Shown: positions 1 to 11,029 of the stretch, piece after piece
How the letters are laid out: every line of letters starts with the position of its first letter
Position numbering within the stretch: position 1 is the first letter of the stretch
NCBI GenBank assembly: GCA_963585895.1
Contig: OY757934.1
Coordinates: 46,162,555 to 46,226,554 of the forward strand
From: Sepioteuthis lessoniana
Lineage: Eukaryota > Mollusca > Cephalopoda > Myopsida > Loliginidae
Length of the DNA stretch: 64,000 nt
Direction: 5' to 3'
Translations under genes and position numbers: made by a program
Notes under the pieces: generated by a model
What the model was told of the DNA's origin: nothing
Database searches by the model: none
What the model saw: only the letters and a program-made list of their open reading frames with translations

Positions 1-158
1 ACGTTCACTTTCGGGCAAATACCCTTGGAAAAGGTATGAACCCCCTTATCCTTCCAGCTATGGGTTAAATAGTACCACTACTGTTCTTCTAGGAGAATGG
101 CTTTGGCATTAAATAACCTACAAAGGTTGATATGCCATTAAGCAAAGAAACCAAACCA
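1..158 (+). repeat. Rep-D retroposon, 3' part
   Basis: The window opens inside a Rep-D copy. It matches the copy at 5647-5860 almost base for base, from the 'cgttcactttcgggcaaat' segment to the tail. The tail forms the family stem-loop (GGCAT ... AACCT-acaa-AGGTT ... ATGCC) and ends in AAACCAAACC. The tRNA-like head lies outside the window. Confidence 0.8.
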
Positions 159-330
159 ATCCTCAGAGACTAAATGGAATGAGAATAAACAACGATAGGT
201 CCTGATACAAAAAGCGAGTTTTTTGTTTTCTTTACTCCCATAGTTGTCGTCAACGAATAGTATCACCGATCTAGCAATCCGCAGCTGACCACGCTACATT
301 CATTCAGGTGATTACACAACAGCACAAGCT

Positions 331-372
331 TCATCATCATCAAGCCATGCTGATAGCCCAGAGTACCCTGAT

Positions 373-427
<55 letters not shown>

Positions 428-560
428 CTCCATTCATCGTCCCTTGATAGGTCTTCATGACAACATCTAGTGTTTGCACTGGTGTGTCCTTGTGTAGGAG
501 TCCATGGGAGAAGTTCACTTCTGAGTTCGTCTTTACTTCCCCAGTAGTGCCCAGCATGTC
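331..560 (-). mobile_element. RTE LINE, 3'-terminal fragment
   Basis: Read on the minus strand, this is the end of the RTE open frame, recognisable by alignment to the long copy at 51574-53610, followed by the (ATGATG) tail at 331-341. A TTTC microsatellite (372-427) has expanded inside it. The 5' side breaks off near 560. It is decayed and non-functional. Confidence 0.7.
372..427. repeat. (TTTC)n microsatellite
   Basis: About 13-14 TTTC units lie within the RTE fragment. The KERKKERK-like reading frames here are translations of this repeat. Confidence 0.95.
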
Positions 561-567
561 TTACATT

Positions 568-715
568 TATATGATAATGATTTATTACTGAGACAAGCGC
601 AATGACAGTCATTTGGAACACATCCTGTAAAAAAATGCATTCTTTGAGCTTGAGATATAAAATCAATGTTTTTTTAATTGTTATTATATCAGCTTCCAGG
701 ACATGCAAGATTTTT
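568..715 (-). mobile_element. Inverted-repeat element (MITE-like), partial
   Basis: The sequence matches the reverse complement of the complete element at 31533-31773, including the terminal segment 'gataatgatttattactgag' and the interior up to 'atcagcttccaggacatg'. One terminal repeat is missing. A further loose copy of the terminal segment lies at 898-955. Confidence 0.6.
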
Positions 716-1200
716 CTGAGTTTCTTGTCTCAGTATACACGTGACTGCTAATAACTCTACAAATAATAATGTATTCTTTTTTTGTTTCAGATTTGAAAAT
801 AGTATACCGTATAATAACTATTAATCTTTAATCACAATACCTGAGACAAGAGAGGAAAAATGTTTTGCATCGCAATTTATTTGGAAATAAATCATATAAA
901 ACTGTCTCAAAACAGATGCTGCCCTTTAATATGATCATGATTTATTACTGTGACAAAGATCTTTTCAATGGATGAGAAAACTCCCTGCATATTCTAAAGT
1001 TTATACGAAGCCCCTAAAAGAATAACCCGGCTGTGCAACACTGCTGAAACGTAATTGCTAAAATCTCAAAACACAAACTTTTTCATCACCTGTTTCAATC
1101 AAACTCACCTGTGATCTCTCATCTATCAAACGCTTCTACTCTTCCTCTCAGAATGGGAGGGATGTTGGGAGGAAGGAAAAGTGAGAGGACATTATTCTAA
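716..1200. other. AT-rich sequence without recognised gene
   Basis: Apart from the stray inverted-repeat-element terminus at 898-955, I see no frame, repeat family or RNA gene here. Confidence 0.5.
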
Positions 1201-1201
1201 T

Positions 1202-4050
1202 CATCATTCATTTTGTGTTGTTAGCACGGATTTCCCTGACCCGTCTCTATTGTCCATCGCCTCTGGCAGGTCTTCCAGGCCACATCCTGAATCGGCACAG
1301 AGCTGTTGTATATAGGTTATAGCTGGTCGTTCAACCTTTGCTAGTCCATGAGAGGAGGCCTACAGTAGTATATCGCTTATGAGTTGGCCCTTACTTTTCC
1401 AGCATGGTCCAGCATGTCAGGTTCGTCTAATTTGGATAATTTTCGTGATTGGTTGTAGGTGGTCGTACAGCCGATGTTTGGTGGGGTGTTGCCTCCAGAG
1501 CTTGTTCAATACAGCTCGCCGCGTTCTTGTGTAATTGCCGTCAAGCTTTTCCTCCAAACACTGTTAGCGTTCATTTGGTTCATTCATGTAACAGTATTGA
1601 TACAATTGCTGCTTGGAAAAAACTTCGCTTTATTTTATCGGACAGGTCTGTCTTCCATATAACCAATAGCCTGTTACATAAAGGTCCACAAATATGACCA
1701 GGATATGAATACGTGATTAGACATATTCATACAGATATGGAAAACGTTCACAAATGTTCATACGCATATAGGAATCCGAAAAGCACGAAATTGGTTCAGA
1801 TACGAAACTTTTTATAACTGCTTTGAGTTTAAGGTTTTTCGACACGAGGAGAGAGAGACATAATTTCTTTCTATGCTGACTTTTCCATCTGACCCCACCA
1901 CGTGCGGCACATTTCGTAGACCCCAACTGGTCTCGCCTCGGTGAGCTCAGAAAATTGTCTACCTTCTTTTAGCGTCGAATCTCAACTAACTGCTTTTTTT
2001 TTCAAATCTCAAAATCCTCAGCTCTTCCGGACATGACGTCATTCACGTCCCCGGTCTTATTTCCTATCTGGGGTTTTTATAATGACATCTTTGATTGTTA
2101 CATCCGCCCCGCGCACGCGTGAACACCTGCGCTCAATGTGTGCACCTAACTAACCCATGCACTAAGCGAAAGGTTCTCAGCCTAACTAAACCGAAAGGCA
2201 AAATATATATAACGAAATCCCTCCGCAATTATATTACAAGGCTATCGATAGCTGTTCATGACTTTGCTGTTCGCGTGTTGATGTCATTCTCGGTTGATGA
2301 GACGCTACTTCCGAGGTAGGTGAACATGTCCACTAGTTTTAAAGGACCACCATTTAGTGTGGAGATATCGCCTCTTTGATTAAAGCACATGTATTCCGTC
2401 TTTTCTGCGTTGACATGGAGGCCTATACCACCTGCTGCCTGTCCCATACTATGTAGCAGGGATTCGGCTTGGGTTAGTGTATTTGCCAGAAGTGCTAAAT
2501 CATCGAAGTAGTCACGTGTCCGTTATAGTTTGTGTGGAGTATCTTTTGCTTCTTACCTTTTCCAGCATGAAGCCATTTTCTTTCATTAAATCTATAGACG
2601 TTCGAAGCACGTAGTCTAGGCAGATATTATACTGATGTGGAGCTAATGTACCTCTTTGCAGCACAATTACTGCAATGTCGAAGTAGTCAGTGTCTCCATC
2701 TAGTGAGCAAACTTTTACTTTCGTGTTCTTATATAGTATCATTATGGCTGCAAATGTTTCTTTGCGGGGACAGTAAGCGAGAAGTATTTGCTCCATCTTC
2801 CCTCTGAGTATGGAGTCAAATGCCTTGGAGAAGTCTACAGATAATAATGTTGCCTCAAGGTTTTTTTGCATGAACATCTTCAAGAATTAGACGGATATTC
2901 AACATTTATAATATCCTTGATCGATTTTTTCGAAAGCCATTTTGGTTCTTCCCAAGTATTTTCTCAATTTTAGGTTCTATGCAGTTGCATAGCAGTGCAT
3001 TGTAGATCTTGGCCTCGATGGATGTAAGGGTTATACCTCGGTAGTTCTTGGCTATCCATCCTGAGCTCACTCTACTTCAAGAAAGGGAGGATGAATCCCT
3101 TTTTTCATCAGTCTATTGTGTTCTGGTTATATATAGCGTTGCACTAACGGAGTAGTATATCGTTGAATTTCCTTGTCTTCCATATTTCTGGGGGTATTCC
3201 ATCAAGCCCTGCAGCTTTACTATTTTTTCTTTGTACTAAATCGAGTTCTTCTTGCGTCAACTGTCCTTGTTTGATGTTTAGTTGATCACAAATAATTTTC
3301 GAAATAGGTTCATCCGTTACTTTCAGTGGTTTTCCAAGTAAATTCTCAAAATGTTGTTTCCACAGGTGTATTCATTCTTCTTGGCTGGCAGCATTCAGTT
3401 TAGCTCGCACAGTATTTTTCCTTCAACTCACTTCGTTTACTGTCTGTCATGCTATCCTAGATTGTCTATCTTCAACTGGGTCTCTAATCTTATGGATCTG
3501 ATTTTGTATGTATTCTGTTTGTTCTTTTAAGTATACGTTTGTTAGTTCCTTTTGTGCCTCTTAAGTTTCTGAGCGTTGATATTTGGGTTCCTCCAGTTGC
3601 ATAGGGATGCGGTTTTTACGTTTGCGCATTTTTTTCTAACCACTAATATCTCCCATGGGACTCTAGGTTTAGCTTTATCTTTAGTTGGTATGCATTCTGC
3701 TGTTGCTTCTATGTGGGCATTGACAAAGTTCTCATATTCGTCATTTGGAGTAAGTGTTTCTGATATCTCCTGAAGAGCATCGAATTTGTTTCTTTGTGTT
3801 AGCAAATATTTATCGCTAATATCTCTACTGTTAAGCAGGGACCAGTCATAGTGTACTATTGTGGTAGCTCACGCAGCAATTTTTCTTAACGTCAGTCGTA
3901 TCTTAGCAGTGACAAGTCCTCAAAAGAGGAATATACCTCACAATCCAATGCACAGTTATTCCATTTCTTATGTATGAGGATGTAGTCTATCTGTGCTTTA
4001 GCGTTATTTGCAGAGGTGTTGGTTCAGAGTTTTCCCTTTTCTTTTCTGAA
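1202..4050 (-). pseudogene. Old RTE LINE copy (endonuclease end, RT, C-terminus), broken
   Basis: On the minus strand the copy runs from the end of an apurinic-type endonuclease domain into reverse transcriptase and the RTE C-terminus. The endonuclease end is seen at about 3965-4010, where translation gives QIDYILIHKKW. The linker lies at 3542-3805, the RT core at 2512-2883, and the C-terminus down to 1202. The tail is degraded. Many stops and frameshifts split it into frames of 63-123 codons. It is the only copy in the window that retains endonuclease sequence; all others are 5'-truncated further. An LTR-beta solo LTR (1672-2238) interrupts it within the C-terminal coding part. Confidence 0.85.
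1672..2238 (-). mobile_element. Solo LTR, LTR-beta family
   Basis: The 567-bp unit starts TGTTAC and ends ATTACA and lies inside the RTE copy. The RTE sequence resumes directly after it (agc-c ... aggctatcgatag), consistent with a 4-bp duplication AGCC carrying one later substitution. It shares its central part, including 'tttttcgacacgaggagaga' and 'tatctggggtttttat', with the copy at 60212-60686 and, on the opposite strand, with 56756-57201. No internal retroelement genes adjoin it. Confidence 0.75.
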
Positions 4051-4374
4051 AATTAGTATTAAGGCAAGTTAATCTATTTTCTCGTATGAAACCTTTTAGA
4101 TGTTACCCATTTCTGTTTGACGAGTTGTGTAAGCTGAATTTGTTTACGTTTTTACCTATTACCTATTATCACATTCTTAAAGGCATTCTATTTTTACTCA
4201 AACTTAGGTTTTCAAGCACTGCAATATTTCTAAAAGTATAGAAAAATCTTTTACCTGGTTTTTCATAGTTCTGCTGAAAACTAGGATTCAGATTAATAGT
4301 ATTTTTCATTTGATCACAGATAATATTCAGCAAAGATTTTACTTTACTACACACATTAAAATCTAAAACATGAG
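4051..4374. other. AT-rich sequence, no gene recognised
   Basis: This lies between the RTE copy and the integrase fragment. Frames of about 60 codons are present on the minus strand but show no family features. Confidence 0.5.
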
Positions 4375-5062
4375 TTTAAATGACAGTTTTGAAAAAAGAG
4401 ATTTTGGCCAACAATGACACTGCCTTCTGCAGCCAGCAAGTAAGGCAGTTTCTGTGTGAGTTAGGGAGGGTGTACCGATTACGACTGCGATGCGCATATG
4501 TATCATAAGGTAATGGTATTGCAGAAAGAAGCCACCGCAGCACAAAGATTAATGACGCTAGGAAGCAGTGCACCATTGCGGAAGACAACATACTGGTATG
4601 TTATGCAGAAGGATGGTGTGTCCTTGATAACCACAGCCGTGAATACCATCTACACATACCAAGTTCGGGCAAAGGAAATTGTCATAGTGCTGTCACCTGA
4701 CAATGCTGTGGTGGATCCTGTCTAAATGGAACCCCCAGGCAGTCGATGTACCACCAGGTTTATGCGTGGGTGAGTGACTCGTGCGGTCAGTCAGCAGTTT
4801 GTCCTGGTTGATGGAATCCTCTGTCACATACACGATCTCTGCCCTGCTTTCGAGGTGGGCCATTCAGCAACCAGTGAAAGTGGCGAGTCGTCTGGTGATG
4901 GCACCAGTGGTCCCCCCACCCGAAAATGTAACCACTAGCTCGTTGGATGATTCAGAGGTGGAGACTGTATTAAAAAAAGGATTGCGACTCGTATATTTCA
5001 AAAGTGGAGTGGGAAAGCTCTTTAAATGTACGGTCTTTTATAGAGATATACACAAGTTCTAG
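4375..5062 (+). pseudogene. Ty3/gypsy-type integrase, decayed C-terminal half
   Basis: Integrases join retroelement cDNA to the host chromosome. Three plus-strand frames must be combined. At about 4395-4495 the translation contains DNDTAF-like (here NNDTAF) and RLRCAYVS, the region around the second catalytic Asp in Ty3/gypsy integrases. At 4505-4560 comes GNGIAERSHR, around the catalytic Glu. At 4575-4725 is a tyrosine-rich stretch (TYWYVMQKDG, IYTYQVRAK) usual just after the core. A C-terminal part in another frame runs to 5062. Frameshifts and a stop at the Pro-Ser-Gly position show it is dead. Base composition is clearly more GC-rich than the flanks. No LTR adjoins it. The family call rests on motif spacing. 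Confidence 0.7.
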
Positions 5063-5239
5063 TGTTTTCGGTTTTTTAAAAGAATATTCTGTTAAATCCT
5101 TCTGATAATTTTAAGAACTGAACAAAATATTTCTTAATTTTTGATGGCAAACGACGAACATTAATTAATTATTTCTGAGAAAATTCAGCTCAGTCCAATT
5201 TTTTGTTTCAGCTCTAAATAATTTTGTTTTTTTGTTTTT

Positions 5240-5646
5240 TTTAATGGAATATCAAGACTGATGAGTTGTTTAATGCCAAGTATTTTTGTATACGAATAAT
5301 TAATATACGAATAATTTATATACGAATAATTGTTGGTGTGTCTTATGTCATATCAGACCTTGCAAATTATTTAATACCAAATTCTGTTTATAAAGTTATT
5401 AGATTTATGATTTGTAAATGAATAGTTTGTAGATAACATTTTAAAACGAAACAGAGCACATTTGTTTGCTCACTGTTTAATGGTTTTAAGCATTGCTTTG
5501 TAACAGTAACAGTTTGATTTAACATCAGTCATTTGTTTACGCACAGTTAAATGATTATATATATATATGATTTGTAAATAAAGACTTTGTAGGTAATTTT
5601 ATATTTAAAATGTTGGAAATAATTTGTTTGCACGCAGATGATTTCA
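5240..5646 (-). repeat. Rep-C interior and tail (old copy)
   Basis: Minus-strand Rep-C units of the 'TTTGCACACAGTTAAATG...TTTCAAGTATTGC' type are followed at the 5240 end by the decayed stem-loop tail. A 16-bp motif (atacgaataatt) is repeated three times at about 5287-5332. The head is absent. The right end abuts Rep-D. Confidence 0.6.
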
Positions 5647-5862
5647 AGTATTGCGATGGGCTGTGAAATCGTAGTAAGCGAGTTCGTACTCCAGTCGCGC
5701 TATTACGTTCACTTTCGGACAAATACCCTTGGGAAAGGTATGAACCCCCTTATCCTCCCAGCTATGGGTTAATTAGTATAACTAATGTTCTTCTAGGAGA
5801 ATATCTTTGGCATTAAATAACCTACAAAGGTTGATATGCCATTAAACAAAGAAACCAAACCT
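5647..5862 (+). repeat. Rep-D retroposon, near complete
   Basis: A degenerate tRNA-like head ('gtaagcgagttcgtactcc' resembles box B) is followed by the 'cgttcactttcgg' block, the central 'atgggttaattagta' block and the stem-loop tail ending AAACCAAACC. It is nearly identical to 1-158 over the shared part. Confidence 0.8.
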
Positions 5863-6187
5863 AATAATTTCATTCAACTCTATTCAATCATGTTTACGGG
5901 AAAATTTTCCCAAGTAATGCCAATAATTCAATTTTTGCAAACTGTCAATCGGTATAAAGCATTTTCCAGAACTCCAAGACCGAAGCCTTAGTATCAGATG
6001 TTTTCGTCTCATACCCAAGACATTAAAAGTTATTTTTGGCCCAGGTTATATAAAGAAGTATTAGAATACGTATGTAGCTGTCTTGTTTGCCCCAAATAAG
6101 AGCAGGACACAAGGAGCTACGCCCTTGATGGAAGCCGATATCCCACATTCCCCTCTCCAGTATGGATATTTCAGGTCCATATGGAGA
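5863..6187. other. Unannotated spacer
   Basis: AT-rich sequence between Rep-D and SINE-A. I see no gene or known repeat. Confidence 0.5.
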
Positions 6188-6415
6188 AACCCATTGGCCT
6201 TGTGGGTAGAGAGTTTGCCAATGGCCCGGGAGACCGGCATTCGATCCCAAGTCGAGCCTTACCAAAGACTCAAAAAAATGGTACTTGACACCTCTTTGCT
6301 CAACGTTCTGCATTATAAGGTACGTATCAAGAGTAAAGTGGAGCAATCCTTGGAAAGGATTAGTCCCCACCCCTACATTTCGGTGTAGTAGCACTTGAAA
6401 TAGAGTTCCCATCTC
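6188..6415 (+). repeat. SINE-A copy
   Basis: Box A (TGGCCTTGTGGG) and a mutated box B (CATTCGATCCC) mark the tRNA-derived head. The body 'aaggtacgtatcaag...aaagtggagcaatcc' follows. The 3' end is diverged, so this is an old copy. The plus-strand frame of about 100 codons across it is translated SINE. Confidence 0.8.
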
Positions 6416-6489
6416 TGCCGAGACCGCGAAGGAAGTATATGACGGAAGACAACCACAAAATTTTGTCAGAAAAGCAGCATCAAATATTT

Positions 6490-7711
6490 ACAATGGCTAG
6501 GAAGATAATTAGATGCTCCCAAAAGAAAAGAAATGAAAGAATAAATAAGGGAAGAAAACATTGAGTTTGAGAGATCCAGCATTTTACTAGGTACACCTGA
6601 GAGAAGGAAAATTGGATCGGAGATGAGAACCCTATTTCAGAATATTCGAACAGACTGGAATGGTAACATTTGTGATTTGGGACCAAATGTCAGGTCGAAT
6701 TGAGATAGCGCGCGCCAATGACTTGAAATTAGCCAAAGTGAATGGTTGGTAAAATGCCAAACCAAAAAGGAAAGAATGAAGGAAGATAAGAGTAACTCTA
6801 GTAAAACCAGAAAATGTTGAAACAGAAAGTGAGACTGTGTTGTATTCTCACATGCATATACATCTACATATATGCAGAATCATAACTACACAACAAAATA
6901 AACAGACGAGCGAAGACTTCTTTAAAAAAATATACCTCTCACTTTATTTGTAACGTTTGCGTGTGAGAGGGAGTGAACAAAGACTGCAACATTTTGACCT
7001 CACCAGCGCCTCCGGACATAGCCGTGTGTCGTTCTCGTTCTCCTGACCGGAGGACTGGGGGCTCAGCTTTCTGCTGATTGCTGGCTTTCTCTACCACATC
7101 TTGTCACCAACGAGTCTCCGAAACTACTGGGGGTCCCGAGGGCCCCTTCTGCCGGGTGTGGCTTTCCCTACCACATCTCCTCTCTCTAACTCGTCTGCTC
7201 TCCAACTCGTCTTCACCGAGTTATATAATAGTTCAATCGCCCACTCAATCGCCCACTCAATCTTTGGAATGGCATGTTTGATCGTTATCAAGCGGAAATA
7301 ACTGTCATGCAGTTCAGAGGTTACTCTCTTCCGGTGCATCAGTCTATGAGTGTATCATGGGCTTTTACCTTGTCGCATTTCGTCAGCCAAATCCGCCTAC
7401 GCGATTTCTTTCGATTACTGGCCATTGGAATGTGTCACTTCCTTCCGGTGCATCAGTTTAGAATGGCATGTTTGGCCGGGTCGAAGGTCAAAATACAACA
7501 ACTGAAGACGACGAAGGGGAAATCCACCATAATAGGTTAGCTTTCGGGGAATCCCCAGAGATAAGAAGGTCCTCGAATAAAGAACTGGAAAAACGAATAG
7601 AGGCAGGAGATGCCCGTAGTCCTAGTTTGGAACTTTTTGAGGAAGACCCAAGTGAGTAAGAAGAGAAGAAACTTTATCCTTGTTCCAAGCTCGGCTAAAG
7701 GAAGAATATAA
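6490..7711 (+). pseudogene. Unclassified coding-like sequence split by a solo LTR
   Basis: If the LTR at 6838-7500 and one copy of its ACTG duplication are removed, a single acidic frame (ESETEDDEGE) runs across the junction and continues to about 7661, where a stop falls. Upstream segments at 6560-6780 are also purine-rich and coding-like but frameshifted. The product is rich in Glu, Lys and Arg. I do not recognise a domain. A gag-like or other retroelement gene is possible, but nothing diagnostic is present. A frame that stays open across a target site suggests it was coding when the LTR landed. Confidence 0.4.
6838..7500 (-). mobile_element. Solo LTR, LTR-alpha family, TSD ACTG
   Basis: The unit begins TGTTGTATT and ends AATACAACA, a 9-bp terminal inverted repeat with TG...CA ends. 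It is flanked by ACTG at 6834-6837 and 7501-7504. The minus-strand orientation comes from the AATAAA-type signal seen in the related plus-strand copy at 41762-42435. The 663-bp size and 4-bp duplication fit Ty3/gypsy elements. No internal region remains, so it arose by LTR-LTR recombination. Confidence 0.85.
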
Positions 7712-8377
7712 TGTTATATACTCATTTGCCGTATCATAACGACTCAACGATAAAGACGCAAGAAGGAAAACGCAGGAAGGAAGACGCAAGAAGACTTCTT
7801 TAACAATATAGTTACCTCTCAATTTATTTGTAAGTGTTCGAAGGGTTGTTCAAGGGTTTGCATGTGAGAGGATGCTAGAGACCGAACATATTTTGACCCC
7901 CATATTTTGACTTCATATTTTGACCCCACTGTTATGACCGTCACGTTGTGTCTTTATTGTTCTCCTGATGTTGGGGTCTACTCCATCGGGGCTTTCCGAG
8001 GGCCCCCTCGGTCTGGTGTGGCCTTCCCTACCACATCTCCTCTCTAACCCTCTGGGAGTCTGCTGGCAACTGCTTTGGCACCTCAAACTCAACTGAGTTA
8101 AATAATAACTCAACGCCCACACGATCGCCTACTGGATCTTTGAAATCGAATGTTTAATCGTCAACAAGCGGAAATAACTGTCATGCAGTTCAGAGGTTAC
8201 TCTCTTCCGGTGCATGACTGTAATGGCACAATGGGACCTTCACCTTGTCCCATATCATAAGCCTTAATCCGCCCACGCGATCTCTTTCGATTACTGGCCG
8301 TTGGAATGTGTCACTTCCTTCCGGTGTATTACCTTGGAATAGTATTTTTGGGCCAGGTCGAAGGTCAAAATATAACA
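7712..8377 (-). mobile_element. Second solo LTR, LTR-alpha family, TSD ATAA
   Basis: The 666-bp unit begins TGTTATATA and ends AATATAACA and is flanked by ATAA at 7708-7711 and 8378-8381. It has the same orientation as the LTR 211 bp to its left. Different TSDs show two independent insertions rather than the two ends of one element. It is diverged from its neighbour. Confidence 0.85.
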
Positions 8378-8381
8378 ATAA

Positions 8382-8960
8382 GCCGGGGCCGAGGAAATAG
8401 TAACCGACAAGACAAATACTGTTATTTGTTGCACGTCCCACCAAACGAGCGGGTATGAAATAAGACCGAGATTTTGGTTAGTCCAGGCGCAGGGCGGTAT
8501 GCCAGATACGCATAGTAAGCACAAAAATGGCTCGGGCTCTCCTAAAAAGGGGCGCCTCGGGCGCTAGGCAATAAACCTAGCTGCTCCAGAGTGCCTGCAG
8601 GGACGGCCCCGCGAGGCTTGAAGAGTGGGTCAGTCTCATTCTCGAGATGCAGCTGCTGGGCTTACCCGGCAGTCATGTCAAGCAGTCTCGACCGACCATG
8701 ACTATCCACCGCCCAAAAATCGATCCAAAACCAACTGCGTACCCCAGCGGCTGGTCTGGAAAGTTGACGAAAGCGGGGGTATAGACAAAGCAGATACAGA
8801 CAGGAATGAGAAAAAAGAATCACCTCTCTCCCAGACCCACAGGGGACGGGGAAGTAGTTGAGGATGAACAGTTATTACCAAAAAACTAAGGTTGGAGGGG
8901 GGAACCCTCAACCACCCCCAAGAGAATCAGGACGGGTTAACCACCATTCCTTAGAGTAAT
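8382..8960 (+). other. GC-richer coding-like stretch, unclassified
   Basis: This continues the sequence that ends at 7711 once the LTR is removed. It is markedly more GC-rich than the flanks. A 78-codon frame (8625-8861) and the frame MARALLKRGAS near 8527 are the longest open runs. Several stops interrupt. The context suggests the leader or first gene of an old retroelement, but no motif settles it. Confidence 0.3.
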
Positions 8961-9856
8961 CACAGGTAAATAAGTAATAAGGTAGTGGGTGCAGTCGTGG
9001 CATGATCGTTACTGCTGTCGTACGTGTGGAAGGGCCCCATGCATGTGAGGCATTAGCGGTTAGGGTTGCGGCCAGATACTGAAGAGATTACCTTAACGAG
9101 TTAAAAGTAGAGATAAACTCAATTTTAATTAAAAAGCGAAGTGATTAATCAGGGGCAGGCTAGGGCAAAGGTAACACGGAAATATGGACCAAATAAATAT
9201 TTCGAGTGTTGCATTTAAAAGAATTTTTTTTAGGAAAGATCACCCTGCTAGAAAGTCTGTAGAGAGAGATGAGTAGCTTTTTTTTAAAGAAGTTGAAGGC
9301 CAAGAATAAAAAAGCAGCTATTCCCATAGAAGGGAAAACATTAAGTATTTTGTTCGGAGCAGTATCCAAGGAAGAGATACATTTTATGAGGAGAAAACTA
9401 AAAAAAAAAAAATGGTGGAGGATCAAAAGGTCGCAAAGGAAAGTGAATCAATAGAAAGTGTAACGAAATTGGCGTTGGTAAAAAAGCAGGAATAATATAA
9501 ACAAACACTCATTTAGAGAGAAGATGGTTATGATGTCTGAAGCGATAGTGAAGGAATTGCAGGAATTAAGTGATTTTATAGACCAATATTTCCATCTGAT
9601 AATGTTGCCAATCGGGTGCGACAAACTAGCGAATTCTAAATAGTATTATTGGAGCATATCTGAGCGCAATTAGAAGATAAGAAATTATTGGTATTGGTAT
9701 CCTTTCCATTGCTAGACATGGGGGGGGTACGTTTGAGATATACCAATTGATAAATCTTTCTATTCCATACCTTTGGGTGAAACAAAAATCAAAAATAGTT
9801 AAAAATACAAAGTAAAGATAGAATTTATAGTCTTCGACCCAATTAGAAGAGGAATT
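8961..9856 (+). other. Purine-rich, coding-like, unrecognised
   Basis: A 61-codon Lys-rich frame at 9269-9454 is the only notable reading frame. A-rich codon use matches the segments on both sides, which suggests one decayed element from about 6.5 to 10.7 kb. Confidence 0.3.
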
Positions 9857-10680
9857 ATGTTGCAAATGAAGGAAGAAACGAAAAGATGCGAAACTAATGC
9901 TCTGGTAAACTGTGGTGCAGCAAGACCAATTTATGAGGCAGGTAATCTCAGGTTGTGTGTATTCGAAATGTTTAGAGAGGAACTGAAAAGAACTGAGGAT
10001 AGTTATCAAATAGAGCTATTAATAGACTCTGTGTTATTCCAGTCTATCAGTATATTCGATGGAATCTAGGCACTTGCTACCAAGGTGGGTTTTGAATTAT
10101 CAGAAGTATGTGAAGAGAAACTCTGTAGGACAATAAAGTTGATTCCCCCGTTGTTCATAATCGAGCAGCCTATAGGGTACTCTGTATCTGGAAGGTCCAT
10201 CTCTCTCCCCTCCCCATATTATCAAACTGCAGAAAATTTCAAAGAGAAGAAAAGATGCTTGAAAGAAATTTAAGTAATTAGACATAATTATGGGAACCTA
10301 TAATAAAGAAATTTCTCCAAGTAACCTTAAAAGAACATCTGAGTTCCTGATGCCCTTAGAGAGGATTAACTTTGAGTGATTGAAAGAAAAATTAAAAGGC
10401 ATAAAAGAAACGAACACGATATGGAAAAATAACCCCAAAACCATTATAAGTTGGTCAGCTGATCTAGGTACCATGATTGTTGTAGCAGTAGTAATATTAG
10501 CCCTATGGGGTAGGGAATCAATAATTAAACAAAATGTCCTGGCGATTGTAGGGAAAAGATGAGGAAAGGATCATTAACTGTACCTTATCGAAGCATGTTG
10601 AATTTGACTAAAGTGGACTCAACGGAAGAGGATACCACTCCCCTGCGAGAAGCTTCCCAAAAGAGAAAATAAAAAGAAAG
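9857..10680 (+). pseudogene. Decayed frame with membrane anchor (possible envelope-like or membrane protein remnant)
   Basis: One frame reads through 9857-10272 with a single TAG at about 10067-10069 and contains five or more cysteines. A frameshifted continuation (10291-10561, with a TGA near 10377) carries a hydrophobic segment TMIVVAVVILALWG followed by basic residues, as in a single-pass anchor. A short Glu/Lys-rich tail follows in another frame to 10680. Cys-rich part, then anchor, then short tail is the order in retroelement envelope proteins, but no fusion peptide, cleavage site or family motif is evident. A host membrane protein pseudogene is equally allowed. Confidence 0.3.
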
Positions 10681-10930
10681 AAGAACATATTTTATATCTA
10701 TTACACCAAAGTCATGTATTTCGAATTCCAAATGTGAGAAAAGCAAATAACCATTTGCATGTTTTAAAAAATTCTTTGCTTTTTTGCATGAAATGACTTA
10801 ACAGTATATTATTAAAAGGGGTTACGACCTCCAGGTAGTCAAATGTATTATATCCCGTTACAGAAGAAGAGAAATGCTTTATTGTTCTATAGAATTGTAG
10901 ATTCTATTGCATGTTTAGTGGAATCATAAT

Positions 10931-10934
10931 TATA

Positions 10935-10967
<33 letters not shown>

Positions 10968-10977
10968 TAGTGGAATC

Positions 10978-11027
<50 letters not shown>
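10931..11027. repeat. Two (TA)n tracts
   Basis: Two tracts are separated by a short 'tagtggaatcgta' that also occurs just upstream at about 10917, so the motif and the tract have been duplicated together. Confidence 0.9.

Positions 11028-11029
<2 letters not shown>

Noticed and set aside
340-708. 122-codon minus-strand frame with KERKKERK repeats
   Set aside because: A translation of the (TTTC)n tract joined to RTE and MITE-like sequence.
6083-6388. 101-codon plus frame and 129-codon minus frame
   Set aside because: Both cross the SINE-A copy and have no motif outside it.
6838-8377. A short LTR retrotransposon with two LTRs and 211-bp interior
   Set aside because: Each LTR has its own perfect 4-bp TSD (ACTG and ATAA), so they are two separate solo LTRs.
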